Source: Actinomadura cremea
GTDB lineage: Bacteria; Actinomycetota; Actinomycetes; Streptosporangiales; Streptosporangiaceae
NCBI RefSeq assembly: GCF_014648495.1
Contig: NZ_BMRF01000002.1
Coordinates: forward strand, 62,001 to 126,000
Direction of reading: 5' to 3'
Length of the DNA: 64,000 nt
A program made the position numbers and the translations under genes. Within the stretch, counting starts at the first letter, position 1; every line of letters begins with the position of its first letter. A model generated the notes under the pieces. The model was not told where the DNA came from, made no database searches, and worked only from the letters and a program-made list of their open reading frames with translations. Below, one piece after another: positions 32,633-41,065 of the stretch.

Positions 32633-33781
32633 ATGCCGGACGAACGCGGACCGGACCGGGCGCGGCGGGTGCTGGCCGGGCACGTGGGCGGGCCCGGTGG
32701 CGTGCCGGGCCTCGTCGCGCTCGTGCGGCGGGGCGACGAGACGCGGGCGATCGTGCTCGGGTCGTCGGCGGCGGGCGGCGCCGAGCCGATGCGGCGGGAC
32801 GCGCTGTTCCGCATCCTGTCGCTGACCAAACCGGTGACGGCCGCCGTGACGATGGCCCTGGTCGAGGACGGCACGCTGCGGCTCGACGATCCGGTGGACG
32901 CCCTGGTCCCCGAGTTGGCGGGGCCGCGCGTGCTGCGCCGTCCCGGCGGGCCGCTCGACGACACCGTCCCGGCGGAACGGGCGATCACCGTCCGCGACCT
33001 GCTGACGTTCCGCCTCGGGATCGGCGCGATGATGGAGCCGTGCCCGCTCGGGGACGCGATGGCGGCCGCCGACGTCGCGCCCGGCCCGGCGCCGAAGGCG
33101 CTCGCGCCGGACGAGTGGACGAAGCGGCTCGGGGCCCTGCCGCTCGCGTACCAGCCGGGAGCGAGCTGGCTGTACGACACCGGCTCGGACGTGCTCGGCG
33201 TGCTGATCGCCCGCGCCACCGGCCGTCCCCTCGCCGACCTCTTCCGCGAACGGGTCTTCGCGCCGCTCGGCATGCGCGACACCGGGTTCCACGTCCCGTC
33301 CGGCGACCTGCACCGCCTGGCGGCGTCCTACCGGCCGGGCGACTCCGGCGTCCTGCACCCGCGGGACGACCCGCGCGACCGGCCGCCCGTGTTCCCGTCC
33401 GGGGGCGGCGGCCTGGTCTCCACCGCCGACGACTACGCGACCTTCTTCCGGACGCTGCTCGACGGCGGCGGCCCGATCCTGTCGCGGGAGTCGGCCGGGT
33501 TGATGACGAGCGACCGGCTCGGCGCGGAGGAGAAGGCCGGGGCCGCGATGTTCCTCGGGACGGGCGGCTGGGGGTTCGGTGTCGCGGTCGAGACGCGGGA
33601 CGACGATCCGGCGTCGCGTCCGGGGCGGTTCGGCTGGCAGGGCGGCCTCGGCACGGCCGCGTTCGCCGACCCGTCCGCCGACCTGGTCGCGGTGCTGTTC
33701 ACGCAGGTCGAGCTGGTCTCGCCCGAGTCCACGGCCGTGATGGACGCCTTCCGCGAGGTCGCCTACGAGATGGTCGACTGA
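32633..33781 (+). CDS. Serine hydrolase, class C beta-lactamase family
   Basis: A 382-residue protein. The nucleophile motif is S63-L-T-K66 (LFRILSLTKPVTAAVT), the second motif is LYDTGSDVLG, and a third motif-like GWQGGLGTAAF lies near the C terminus. The fold includes esterases, D-aminopeptidases and lactamases, and no signal peptide is visible, so an intracellular esterase or amidase is more likely than a resistance enzyme. AAGGAG lies 6-7 bases before ATG 32633. It is 142 bases after the ABC exporter on the same strand; co-transcription is possible. Confidence 0.88.
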   Translation: MPDERGPDRARRVLAGHVGGPGGVPGLVALVRRGDETRAIVLGSSAAGGAEPMRRDALFRILSLTKPVTAAVTMALVEDGTLRLDDPVDALVPELAGPRVLRRPGGPLDDTVPAERAITVRDLLTFRLGIGAMMEPCPLGDAMAAADVAPGPAPKALAPDEWTKRLGALPLAYQPGASWLYDTGSDVLGVLIARATGRPLADLFRERVFAPLGMRDTGFHVPSGDLHRLAASYRPGDSGVLHPRDDPRDRPPVFPSGGGGLVSTADDYATFFRTLLDGGGPILSRESAGLMTSDRLGAEEKAGAAMFLGTGGWGFGVAVETRDDDPASRPGRFGWQGGLGTAAFADPSADLVAVLFTQVELVSPESTAVMDAFREVAYEMVD

Positions 33782-34118
33782 CCGCCGGCCGGCGCGGGTT
33801 CAGACGACGGTGACCGGGTGTCGGAGGCCCCGGCCGACCCCGGCGGTGAGGCGCAGCAGCCCGCGCCGCGACAGGCCCCGCGACTGCTCCGAACGGGCAC
33901 GCTCGTACGTCGTTTCGTCGGTCAGGTCGTCGTCGTTCCCGTAACCGAGTGGCATGGTCCCGATCCTGATGAGAACCGACCCGAAAGTAACCATTCCCTA
34001 CTTGTTTAATGTGATACTTGCCGATCTGTACGGACCTGTCCCCTTCGGATCGACCGGCCGGTGTGGCCGCCGCCCCGGCCGGGCATGACCCCTGGGACGA
34101 AATGGGCGAGGGGGCACG
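33782..34118. other. Intergenic region before DUF5996 gene
   Basis: Besides the fragment at 33800-33955, the part 33985-34020 is AT-rich (AGTAACC, TTGTTTAATGTGATAC), a likely promoter zone for the gene at 34119. No terminator-like stem was noticed. Confidence 0.4.
33800..33955 (-). pseudogene. Short Tat-signal-like fragment
   Basis: ATG 33955 opens 51 codons: MPLGYGNDDD, then TYERARSEQSRGLSRRGLLR and LTAGVGRGLRHPVTVV before a stop. SRRGLLRLTAG looks like a twin-arginine signal, and the acidic start recalls N termini of secreted molybdopterin oxidoreductases, but no catalytic part follows. It is probably a relic of a truncated exported enzyme; a small free-standing gene cannot be excluded. 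Confidence 0.4.
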
Positions 34119-35057
34119 ATGGCACGGCAGGAGTGGCCGCGGCTGCGCGTGGCCGACTGGCACGAAACGCGCGACACGCTGCACATGTGGACGCAGATCG
34201 TGGGCAAGGTGCGCCTGGTGAACGCGCCGCTGGTGAACCACTGGTGGAACGTGACGATGTACGTGAGCCCGCGCGGGCTCACGACGTCCGCGATCCCGTA
34301 CGGCACCGGCGCGTTCGACGTCGAGTTCGACTTCGTCGAGCACCGGCTGCGGCTGCGCGGCAGCGACGGCGCCGCCGAGGAGTTCGCGCTCGAGCCGATG
34401 CCCGTCGCGGAGTTCCACGACCGGACGATGCGCGCCCTCGACCGGCTCGGCGTCGAGACGCGCATCCAGGGGAGCCCGAACGAGGTCGACCCGGCGATCC
34501 CGTTCGCGGAGGACGACCGGCACGCGTCCTACGACGCCGACGCGGCGCACCTGTTCTGGCGGCAACTGCTGCAGGCGTCGCGGGTGATGGGGGAGTTCCG
34601 GTCCCGGTTCGCCGGAAAGGTCAGCCCGGTCCACTTCTTCTGGGGCGCGATGGACCTCGCCTGCACGCGGTTCTCCGGACGCACCGCGCCCGAGCACCCC
34701 GGCGGCGCGCCGAACTGCGGCGACTGGGTGATGGTCGAGGGGTACTCGCGGGAGCTGAGCAGTTGCGGGTTCTGGCCGGGCGGCGGCGAGGAGGGCGCGT
34801 TCTACGCGTACGCCTACCCGGAGCCGCACGGGTTCGCGGCCCGTCCGGCACGGCCGTCCGCCGCCTTCTACAGCACCGAGAACGGCCAGTTCCTGCTCCC
34901 GTACGAGGCGGTCGCCGACGATCCCGACCCCGACGGGGCGCTGATGGCGTTCCTGCAGGACACCTACGAGGCCGCCGCCGACCTCGCCGACTGGGACCGC
35001 GACACCCTGGAGTCCGACCCGGCCCGCTGGGAGCACAAGACGAGCCACCGCGTGTGA
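34119..35057 (+). CDS. DUF5996 family protein
   Basis: A 312-residue protein with the family pattern WPRLRVADWHETRDTLHMWT, QIVGKVRLVNAPLVNHWWNV, TMYVSPRGLTTSAIPYG, GKVSPVHFFWGAMDLACTRF and the late GYSRELSSCGFWPGGG, AAFYSTENGQFLLPYE. The function of DUF5996 is not established. GAGGGGG precedes ATG 34119. The next gene, a VOC protein, starts 10 bases after its stop, suggesting an operon. The conserved His, Trp and Cys residues could be ligand- or metal-binding, which is speculation. Confidence 0.85.
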   Translation: MARQEWPRLRVADWHETRDTLHMWTQIVGKVRLVNAPLVNHWWNVTMYVSPRGLTTSAIPYGTGAFDVEFDFVEHRLRLRGSDGAAEEFALEPMPVAEFHDRTMRALDRLGVETRIQGSPNEVDPAIPFAEDDRHASYDADAAHLFWRQLLQASRVMGEFRSRFAGKVSPVHFFWGAMDLACTRFSGRTAPEHPGGAPNCGDWVMVEGYSRELSSCGFWPGGGEEGAFYAYAYPEPHGFAARPARPSAAFYSTENGQFLLPYEAVADDPDPDGALMAFLQDTYEAAADLADWDRDTLESDPARWEHKTSHRV

Positions 35058-35067
35058 GGGGGACGAC

Positions 35068-35532
35068 ATGGTGACCCGCGAACAACTGCCCGCGCCCGTC
35101 GAGGGCCTCGTGCTCACGCACTTCCTGACCGTCCGGGACGTCGCCCGTTCGGTCGCGTTCTACGCGGACCTCCTCGGCGGCGAGGTCGTCCTGGAGGAGA
35201 ACCCGGCGATCGTGAAGGTCGCCAACACGTGGATCATCATGAACCCCGGCGGCGGCCCGACGCCCGACAAACCGGACGTCACGCTGCGGGCGCCCGAGCC
35301 CGGGGACCCGGTGACGGCGTTCATGAACGTCCGGGTCGCCGACATCGCCGCGTTCCACGCCCGCGCGACGTCGCTGGGCGCCCGCTTCCTCACCGAGCCG
35401 ATCGACCGCAAGGCCGAGATCCGCTGCTACCTGCACGACCCGGACGGCCACCTCATCGAGGTCGGCCAGGCCACCGGCATGCTGCACGGCGTGTACGCCG
35501 ACCCGCCCGCCACCCCGTCCGACCCGCCCTGA
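35068..35532 (+). CDS. VOC family (glyoxalase/dioxygenase superfamily) protein
   Basis: A 154-residue single VOC unit: LVLTHFLTVRDVARSVAFYA, DLLGGEVVLEENPAIVKVAN, DPVTAFMNVRVADIAAFHAR, IRCYLHDPDGHLIEVGQATG. The C-terminal HDPDGHLIE motif carries the metal-ligand glutamate. It follows DUF5996 with GAGGGGGACG before ATG 35068. The reaction is unknown. Confidence 0.85.
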   Translation: MVTREQLPAPVEGLVLTHFLTVRDVARSVAFYADLLGGEVVLEENPAIVKVANTWIIMNPGGGPTPDKPDVTLRAPEPGDPVTAFMNVRVADIAAFHARATSLGARFLTEPIDRKAEIRCYLHDPDGHLIEVGQATGMLHGVYADPPATPSDPP

Positions 35533-35561
35533 CCCCACCCCGCCGCCGGCCGTTCCCGGGC

Positions 35562-35580
35562 CCGGCCGTTCCCCGGCCGG
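35562..35580. terminator. Hairpin between converging VOC and LuxR genes
   Basis: CCGGCCG / CGGCCGG with a 5-base loop, preceded by more CCCGGG-type symmetry (35546-35562). It lies in the 93-base gap between two converging genes. Confidence 0.5.
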
Positions 35581-35625
35581 CAGGCGCTCGTCCCGGTTCC
35601 TGGTTCGTGGTCCGTCCGCCCGGGG

Positions 35626-38448
35626 TCAGCGGATCATTCGGGCGAGTTCGACTCGGGAGCGGATGCCGAGGCGGGTGAAGACGTTGCGCAGGTGGTGGTC
35701 GATGGTGCGGGGGCTCAGCAGGAGGCGGGCGGCGATCTCGCGGTTGGTGGCGCCCTCGGCGACGAGCCGGGCGATGTGCGCCTGCTGCGGGGTGAGGTCG
35801 CCGAAGCCGTTCGCCTGGCCGGGGACAGGACGGGACGGACGGACGGGCGCCCCGTGGACGGACGCGGGTTCGGCGGGGGCGGGCACCGGCAGCGGCGTGA
35901 CGGTCTCGCCGGCGGCGCGCAGTTCGGCGCGGGCCTGGTCGGTCCAGGGGCGGGCGTCGTAGCGTTCGAAGATCCGCAGCGCGGTGCGCAGGTGCTCGCG
36001 GGCGGCACGGGGGCGGCGGGCACGGCGCAGCCGGTGCCCGTAGAGGAGTTCGGTGCGGCCCTGCTCGAACACCGCGCCTGCGGTCTCGTGCAGGCGCAGG
36101 GCTTCGGTGAAGTGGTCGGCGGCGTCGGCGGCGGTGTCGGCCAGCAGCGCGCGGCAGCGGTGCGCGAGGGCCCGGTGGACGGGCGCGCCGGTGGCCTCGG
36201 ACCAGCGGCGGAAGTCGTCGAAGGCGTCCGCCGCGCGGGTCCGGTCGCCGCCGCGCGCGAGGGCCTCCACCAGGTGCGGGGCGGACGCGAGCCGCGCCGC
36301 GGGGTGCGCGACGCCCGCGCCGCCGGGCAGCCGGAGCCGCGCGACGGCGTCGGACGGCCGGTCGGCGGCGAGGTCGAGGCACGCGGGCGCCCAGGTGCCG
36401 AACGCGGCGGCGCGCACGAGGCCGCGGCGCCCGGCGGACTCGGCGAGCCGGTCGAGGTGCCGTCCCGCGGTCCCGGCGTCGCCGTCGAAGGACGCGGCCA
36501 GGGCGAGGGTCGCGAGCTGTTCGGCGGCGTGGCCGTGCAACCGGGTGGCCCGGGCGAGGCGGAGGCCGTCGTGCCCGGCGGCGACGGGCGCGGGCGGGCG
36601 GCCGAGCAGGACGTCGCAGCGGGCGGCGACGGCGAGCGCGTACGACTCCAGCGGGACGGTCCCGGCCCTGCGGGCGGACGCGACGGCGGCGGCGGCCAGC
36701 GCGGGCGCGAGGCCCGCGTCGCCGAGGGCGAGCGCGGAGCGGGCGGCCCACGCCAGCGCGGCCGGGTCGGTGACGGACGATCCGAGCCGCATCGCGCTCG
36801 TGAACCGGCGGGCGGCCTCGGGGTACCGGCCGGCGTGGAGCGCGGCCGTGCCGGCGAGGTGGTCGAGCATGAGCCGGGTGCGGGCGTCGCGCCACGGCTC
36901 GTCCGGCATCGGCAGGGTCGCGGCGCGTTCGGCGATCCCGGCGTGGGCGCGGGCGTCCCCGGCGGCGTCGGCGGCCTCGGCGGCCCACAGGAGGGTCTCG
37001 AGGGCGAGGGGCTCGTCGTCGGCGGCGAAGCGTTCGGCGGCGTCGCGCAGCAGCGGGACGGCGGCGGCCGGGTCCCCGGCGGCGGCGGCGATCTCGCCGC
37101 GCAGCCGGTCCGCGCGGGCCTCGCGGGCGCCCTCGCAGCGGAACGCGGCGAGCCGCCGCAGCATCGCGCGGGCGCGGCGGGGGCGCCCGCTGGCCCACGC
37201 GTCGGCGGCGGCGGACAGCAGCCGGTCGGCGGCGAGGGGCCGGTCGGCGGTCAGCGCGGACGCGCGCTGCCACATCCGCCACGAGTCGGCGTACCGGCCG
37301 GAGCCCTGGGCCGCGACGGCGGCGTGCGCGAGTTCGGCGGCGGCGACGTCGTCCGGCCCGCCGGACACCGCCGCGCGGTGCCAGATCCGCCCGGTGTACT
37401 GCCAGTCGTGGACGAGCACCTCGGCGAGCAGCGCGTGCGCGGCGGTGCGCTCGGCGCGGGTGGCGTCGGCCCACAGCGACGACCGGACGAGCCGGTCCCG
37501 GACGGTCACCGCGTCGGTCTCGTAGCGCAGCAGCCCGGACTCGCGGGCGGCCTCGACGTCGGACCCGCCGATCCCGGCGGCGCTCGCCGCCCGGTCGAGC
37601 GTCCCGGCGCCGACCCACTCGTCGGCGACGACGAGCAGCACGAGGCGCCGCGCCCCGGCGGGCAGCCGCAGGTAGCGGCCGCGGTGCAGGGCCCGCAGGG
37701 GGCTGCCCGGCGGCAGGGCGCGCGGCGGCGCGGCGGCGCCGGACAGCTGCCCGGGGGTGAGCGCGGCGGCGAGGTCGCGGATCGCGCGGGGACGCCCGTC
37801 GGCCAGGTCGACGATCGCGTCGGCGAGAGGCCCGCCGACGGCGTCGCCGATCGCGTCGCGCAGCACCCGCAGGCTCGCGTCCTCGTCGAGGGGGCCGAGC
37901 CGCAGCCGGGGGATGCCGGCCAGGCCGGGCCGGTCGTCGCGGGCGGCGAGCAGCACCGCGACCGGCAGGTCCTGCACGCGGCGCGCCGCGAACGCCAGCG
38001 CGTCCAGCGACACCTCGTCGAGCCACTGGACGTCGTCGGCGCGGCAGAGCAGCGGGCCGTCGCGGGAGGCCAGGGCGAGCAGCTCGCACAGGGCGGCGTA
38101 GAGCGCGAACGGTTCGGCGTTCTCCCGCCCGCCGCGCACGGCGGCGAGGGCCTCGCGGTGCTCGTCCGGGAGCCGCCGGATCTCCGCCGCCAGCGGGCGC
38201 AGCAGCCGGTGCAGCCCGGCGTACGGGACGCCCGACTCGCGGGCGACGCCGGACGCGGTGATCGTCCGGACGTCCGGGCCGGCGCGGCGCACGGCCTCCT
38301 CCAGGAGCGCGGTCCGGCCCAGCCCGGCGTCGGCGACGATCGCGAGGGCGCCGCCGCGGCCGTCGCGGGCCCGGTCGAGCAGTTCCCCGATGGCGTCCAG
38401 CTCGGGTACGCGTCCGTGCAACGGTTCTCGTCCCTGTGACACTGTCAT
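35626..38448 (-). CDS. Large LuxR (LAL) family regulator
   Basis: A 940-residue regulator with an N-terminal AAA-type ATPase, a long TPR-like helical middle (Ala/Arg-rich) and a C-terminal LuxR HTH: QQAHIARLVAEGATNREIAA, RLLLSPRTIDHHLRNVFTRL. The Walker A region is degenerate: VADAGLGRTALL has Ala for the first Gly and Arg45 for the catalytic Lys. Walker B is LLCRADDVQWLDEVSLDALA. LALs often activate secondary-metabolite or sugar genes. ATG 38448 is chosen with GGGAGAA upstream; the frame is open to 38568. It diverges from a PucR-type gene; no adjacent pathway target is obvious. Confidence 0.88.
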   Translation of the reverse strand: MTVSQGREPLHGRVPELDAIGELLDRARDGRGGALAIVADAGLGRTALLEEAVRRAGPDVRTITASGVARESGVPYAGLHRLLRPLAAEIRRLPDEHREALAAVRGGRENAEPFALYAALCELLALASRDGPLLCRADDVQWLDEVSLDALAFAARRVQDLPVAVLLAARDDRPGLAGIPRLRLGPLDEDASLRVLRDAIGDAVGGPLADAIVDLADGRPRAIRDLAAALTPGQLSGAAAPPRALPPGSPLRALHRGRYLRLPAGARRLVLLVVADEWVGAGTLDRAASAAGIGGSDVEAARESGLLRYETDAVTVRDRLVRSSLWADATRAERTAAHALLAEVLVHDWQYTGRIWHRAAVSGGPDDVAAAELAHAAVAAQGSGRYADSWRMWQRASALTADRPLAADRLLSAAADAWASGRPRRARAMLRRLAAFRCEGAREARADRLRGEIAAAAGDPAAAVPLLRDAAERFAADDEPLALETLLWAAEAADAAGDARAHAGIAERAATLPMPDEPWRDARTRLMLDHLAGTAALHAGRYPEAARRFTSAMRLGSSVTDPAALAWAARSALALGDAGLAPALAAAAVASARRAGTVPLESYALAVAARCDVLLGRPPAPVAAGHDGLRLARATRLHGHAAEQLATLALAASFDGDAGTAGRHLDRLAESAGRRGLVRAAAFGTWAPACLDLAADRPSDAVARLRLPGGAGVAHPAARLASAPHLVEALARGGDRTRAADAFDDFRRWSEATGAPVHRALAHRCRALLADTAADAADHFTEALRLHETAGAVFEQGRTELLYGHRLRRARRPRAAREHLRTALRIFERYDARPWTDQARAELRAAGETVTPLPVPAPAEPASVHGAPVRPSRPVPGQANGFGDLTPQQAHIARLVAEGATNREIAARLLLSPRTIDHHLRNVFTRLGIRSRVELARMIR

Positions 38449-38650
38449 GCCGGTTCTCCCTGTGGGCGGGGCCCATAGGTCAACACGGGGTGACGGGACG
38501 GGTCCAGAGCGGCGTTCTGTTACAGGGCGCGGGCGCAATCCTGGAAGCTTCGCATTGTGCAATGGCACAGTCCCCGCGCACGATTATGGTTTCGTGCGCG
38601 TTACGGATGGGACCATGATGCCCCCCCGTTCGGTCCAGGAGGTGACTCCC

Positions 38651-39949
38651 ATGACGGCGGACCCCGATGGAGCCATCCTGCGCAAGGCCGTCCTCCGCCT
38701 GGAGGACCGGCTTCCCGAGCTCGCCGACCGGCTCGCCGCCGAGATCCTGTCCGGCGAGGACGGGCGCGACCGGCCCGAGGCGGTGCTCGGGGACATGTGG
38801 GAGGTCTGCCACACCGGGCTCGGGCACGGGTTCGAGGCGATCCTGGAACCCCGCCGCGGCCGCGCCGACCTCGACTGGGCGCGCCGGCTCGGGGAGCGCC
38901 GCGCCCAGCAGGGGGAGCCGCTCGAACACGTGCTGCGCGGCTACCGGCTCGCCGGGCGGGTGTTCTGGGAGGCGGTCGTGGAGGCCGTGGGCCGCTACGA
39001 CCCCGACCACATCCCGGCGCTCGTCCGGCAGGCCACCCGCACCTGGGACACCATCGACCAGCAGTCGGACGCCGCCGCCGACGCCTACCACCGCACCGAG
39101 TTCGCGCTCGCCCGCCGCAGCGAGGAGCGCATGCACGCCATCGTGGACGCGCTGCTCGACGGGCAGGGCGCGGACGGCGGGCTGCTCGCGACCGCCACGT
39201 CCGTCCTCGGCCTGCCGGTGAACGGCCGCTACGCCGTCGCGATGCTGCGCGCCGACGGCGGGTTCGCCGCCGACGTGGACCTGCGGCCCCGCGACGTCGG
39301 CGGGATGCGGTTCCTGTGGCGGATGCGCGCGAACGCGCAGGTGGCGCTGGTCGCGCTCGGCACCGCCGACCTCGACGACCTGGTCGGCGCGCTCGGCCCG
39401 TGCACGCGCGGGCACGGGGGCGTCAGCCCGGTCGCCGAGAGCCTCGCCGACCTCGGCACCGCCCGCTGGCTGGCGGAGCTGGCGCTGCGCACCTGCCACG
39501 GGCCCGGCCCGCAGATCGCCCGGCTCGACCGGCGGCTCCCGGACGCGCTGGTGCTGTCCCAGCCGCGCCTCGCGGGGCGGCTCGGGGACGTCGCGCTGGG
39601 CGGGCTCGGCGCCGTCGACCCCGCCTACCGGGAGGTGCTGCTCAGCACCCTCGACACGTGGCTGGACTGCGGCGGCTCCGCCGCCCGCGCCGCCGAGCGG
39701 CTGTTCTGCCATCGCAACACCGTCCTGAACCGGCTCCGCAAGATCGAGCAGCTGACGCGGCGGCGGCTCGCCCGTCCGAGCGATCTGGTGGAGCTCGTGC
39801 TCGCGCTCAGCGCCGTCCGGCTGCACGGTTCCGGCGCGGACCCGCAGGCCGCCGCCCCGCCGCCCGCGCCCGGCCCGAGCGCCCCGGGCGGGCCCGTCCC
39901 GCACAGGGCGGGGCCGCCCGCGCGAGGAGGCGGGCGGCCCCAGAGGTGA
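38651..39949 (+). CDS. PucR/CdaR-type helix-turn-helix regulator
   Basis: A 432-residue paralogue of the protein at 15785. It has an RsbRD-like helical N terminus (LADRLAAEILSGEDGRDRPE, LEHVLRGYRLAGRVFWEAVV) and a C-terminal HTH (STLDTWLDCGGSAARAAERL, FCHRNTVLNRLRKIEQLTRR). ATG 38651 has the full anti-SD match AGGAGGTGA (38637-38645) upstream, implying strong translation. The last 35 residues are Pro/Gly/Ala-rich and contain a terminator hairpin in their coding sequence. The target is unknown; the converging cutinase and divergent LAL gene are neighbours. Confidence 0.87.
   Translation: MTADPDGAILRKAVLRLEDRLPELADRLAAEILSGEDGRDRPEAVLGDMWEVCHTGLGHGFEAILEPRRGRADLDWARRLGERRAQQGEPLEHVLRGYRLAGRVFWEAVVEAVGRYDPDHIPALVRQATRTWDTIDQQSDAAADAYHRTEFALARRSEERMHAIVDALLDGQGADGGLLATATSVLGLPVNGRYAVAMLRADGGFAADVDLRPRDVGGMRFLWRMRANAQVALVALGTADLDDLVGALGPCTRGHGGVSPVAESLADLGTARWLAELALRTCHGPGPQIARLDRRLPDALVLSQPRLAGRLGDVALGGLGAVDPAYREVLLSTLDTWLDCGGSAARAAERLFCHRNTVLNRLRKIEQLTRRRLARPSDLVELVLALSAVRLHGSGADPQAAAPPPAPGPSAPGGPVPHRAGPPARGGGRPQR
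39910..39941. terminator. Terminator embedded in the end of the PucR-type gene
   Basis: GGGGCCGCCCGC / GCGGGCGGCCCC, 12 bp, loop 8, located within the last codons before the stop at 39949. Only 18 bases separate that stop from the converging cutinase gene, so the stem can serve both. Confidence 0.65.
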
Positions 39950-39967
39950 GGTCGGGAGGGGAGCGGG

Positions 39968-40834
39968 TTACATCGGGCAGGTGCTGCGGTACTCGGAGAT
40001 GTCCGAGAACAGGCCGGTGTCGGGGCCCGGGCAGATGAACTGCGTGTAGCGGGTGTCGTTGTCGATGTAGCGCTTGAGCCACGCGATGCTGTACTTCGCG
40101 ATGTCGGTGTTGGCGGTGTTCGGCGCGAAGTGGGAGGCGCCCGCGAGCTCCACGTACGCCTTCTCCGGCGGGAGGCTCTCGTAGAACGGCTCGGAGTGGG
40201 AGGTCACCGACGCGATGGAGTCGTTCTCGGCGCCGACGACGAGGGTCGGCACCTGGCTGGCGGAGAAGTTCTTGCGCAGGTTCCAGCCGGTCAGCGGGAT
40301 GGCGGCCTGCAGCGACGGGCGGTCCAGGGACGCCTCCAGGGTGCCGCCGCCGCCCATCGAGTGGCCCATCACGCCGAGCCGGGACGGGTCGATCAGGTCG
40401 GCCGCCTCGCTGTCCTCGACCATGTAGTCGAGGGCGGCGAGGAGTTGGTCGCCGCGGCTCGCGGGCTGGTCCAGGGTCGAGTTGGTGTCGATGGTCATGA
40501 CGACGAAGCCGCGGGACGCCAGCCGCGGGCCGAGCCACGCGATGCTGCTCTGGTAGGCGGTGAACCCGGGCGAGATCGCGACGGCGCCGAACGTCTCGTC
40601 GGTGTCCTCGGGGTAGTAGACGGTGCCGCCGCCGAAGCCGTCCACGAAGAGGCCGGAGACGCTGTCCTCGGCGACGTCGTAGGAGCCGAGGCTCGCCTCG
40701 ATGCTCTGCTCGGTGGGGTCGGGCCCGCGCTCGTAGGGGTTCTCCTGCGCGAGTGCGGTCTGCGGAACGGCGCAGAGGCCGGCGGCGAGTGCGGCGCCCG
40801 CCAGCATCTGCACCGCACGTCTGGTTGCCTTCAC
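39968..40834 (-). CDS. Secreted cutinase / polyester hydrolase homologue
   Basis: A 288-residue alpha/beta hydrolase with a signal peptide ([22 protein letters not shown], cut near residue 29). The mature part begins [17 protein letters not shown] and follows the Thermobifida cutinase/leaf-compost cutinase pattern closely: [64 protein letters not shown] and VAWLKRY-like [17 protein letters not shown]. The triad is S159, D205, H235; C268 and C286 match the conserved C-terminal disulfide. Subsite residues are F91, M160, W184, with Asn185 where many relatives have His. GTG 40834 has AGGAG 8 bases upstream. Cutin and aliphatic polyesters are likely substrates; aromatic polyester (PET) activity is possible but not shown by sequence. 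Confidence 0.92.
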   Translation of the reverse strand: MKATRRAVQMLAGAALAAGLCAVPQTALAQENPYERGPDPTEQSIEASLGSYDVAEDSVSGLFVDGFGGGTVYYPEDTDETFGAVAISPGFTAYQSSIAWLGPRLASRGFVVMTIDTNSTLDQPASRGDQLLAALDYMVEDSEAADLIDPSRLGVMGHSMGGGGTLEASLDRPSLQAAIPLTGWNLRKNFSASQVPTLVVGAENDSIASVTSHSEPFYESLPPEKAYVELAGASHFAPNTANTDIAKYSIAWLKRYIDNDTRYTQFICPGPDTGLFSDISEYRSTCPM

Positions 40835-41065
40835 GTCGAGTCGCTCCTGTTCCGGGGGGTAGGAGCCCGAATGGCTCCCGGACGACGGCCATTCTCCGCA
40901 GGTGGACGCCGCCTCCACATCGGCGAAATCACCCGTCGTTCACACCGGCGCCGCCGGCGCCCTCACCGCCCTGACCGCCACCCGTCCCCGGCCGATCCGC
41001 CTCGCCGCATCCCGCGAATAGGCCGGGCCCGGCGGGAGGAACGACCGGTACGCCTCGCCTTCTCG

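Noticed and set aside
30541-33282. 913-codon minus-strand frame opposite the ABC exporter and serine hydrolase
   Set aside because: Antisense to complete Walker A, signature and SxxK motifs; no domain of its own.
35692-38439. 915-codon plus-strand frame opposite the LAL regulator
   Set aside because: Gly/Arg/Val-rich shadow with no motifs; the minus strand has Walker B and a LuxR HTH.
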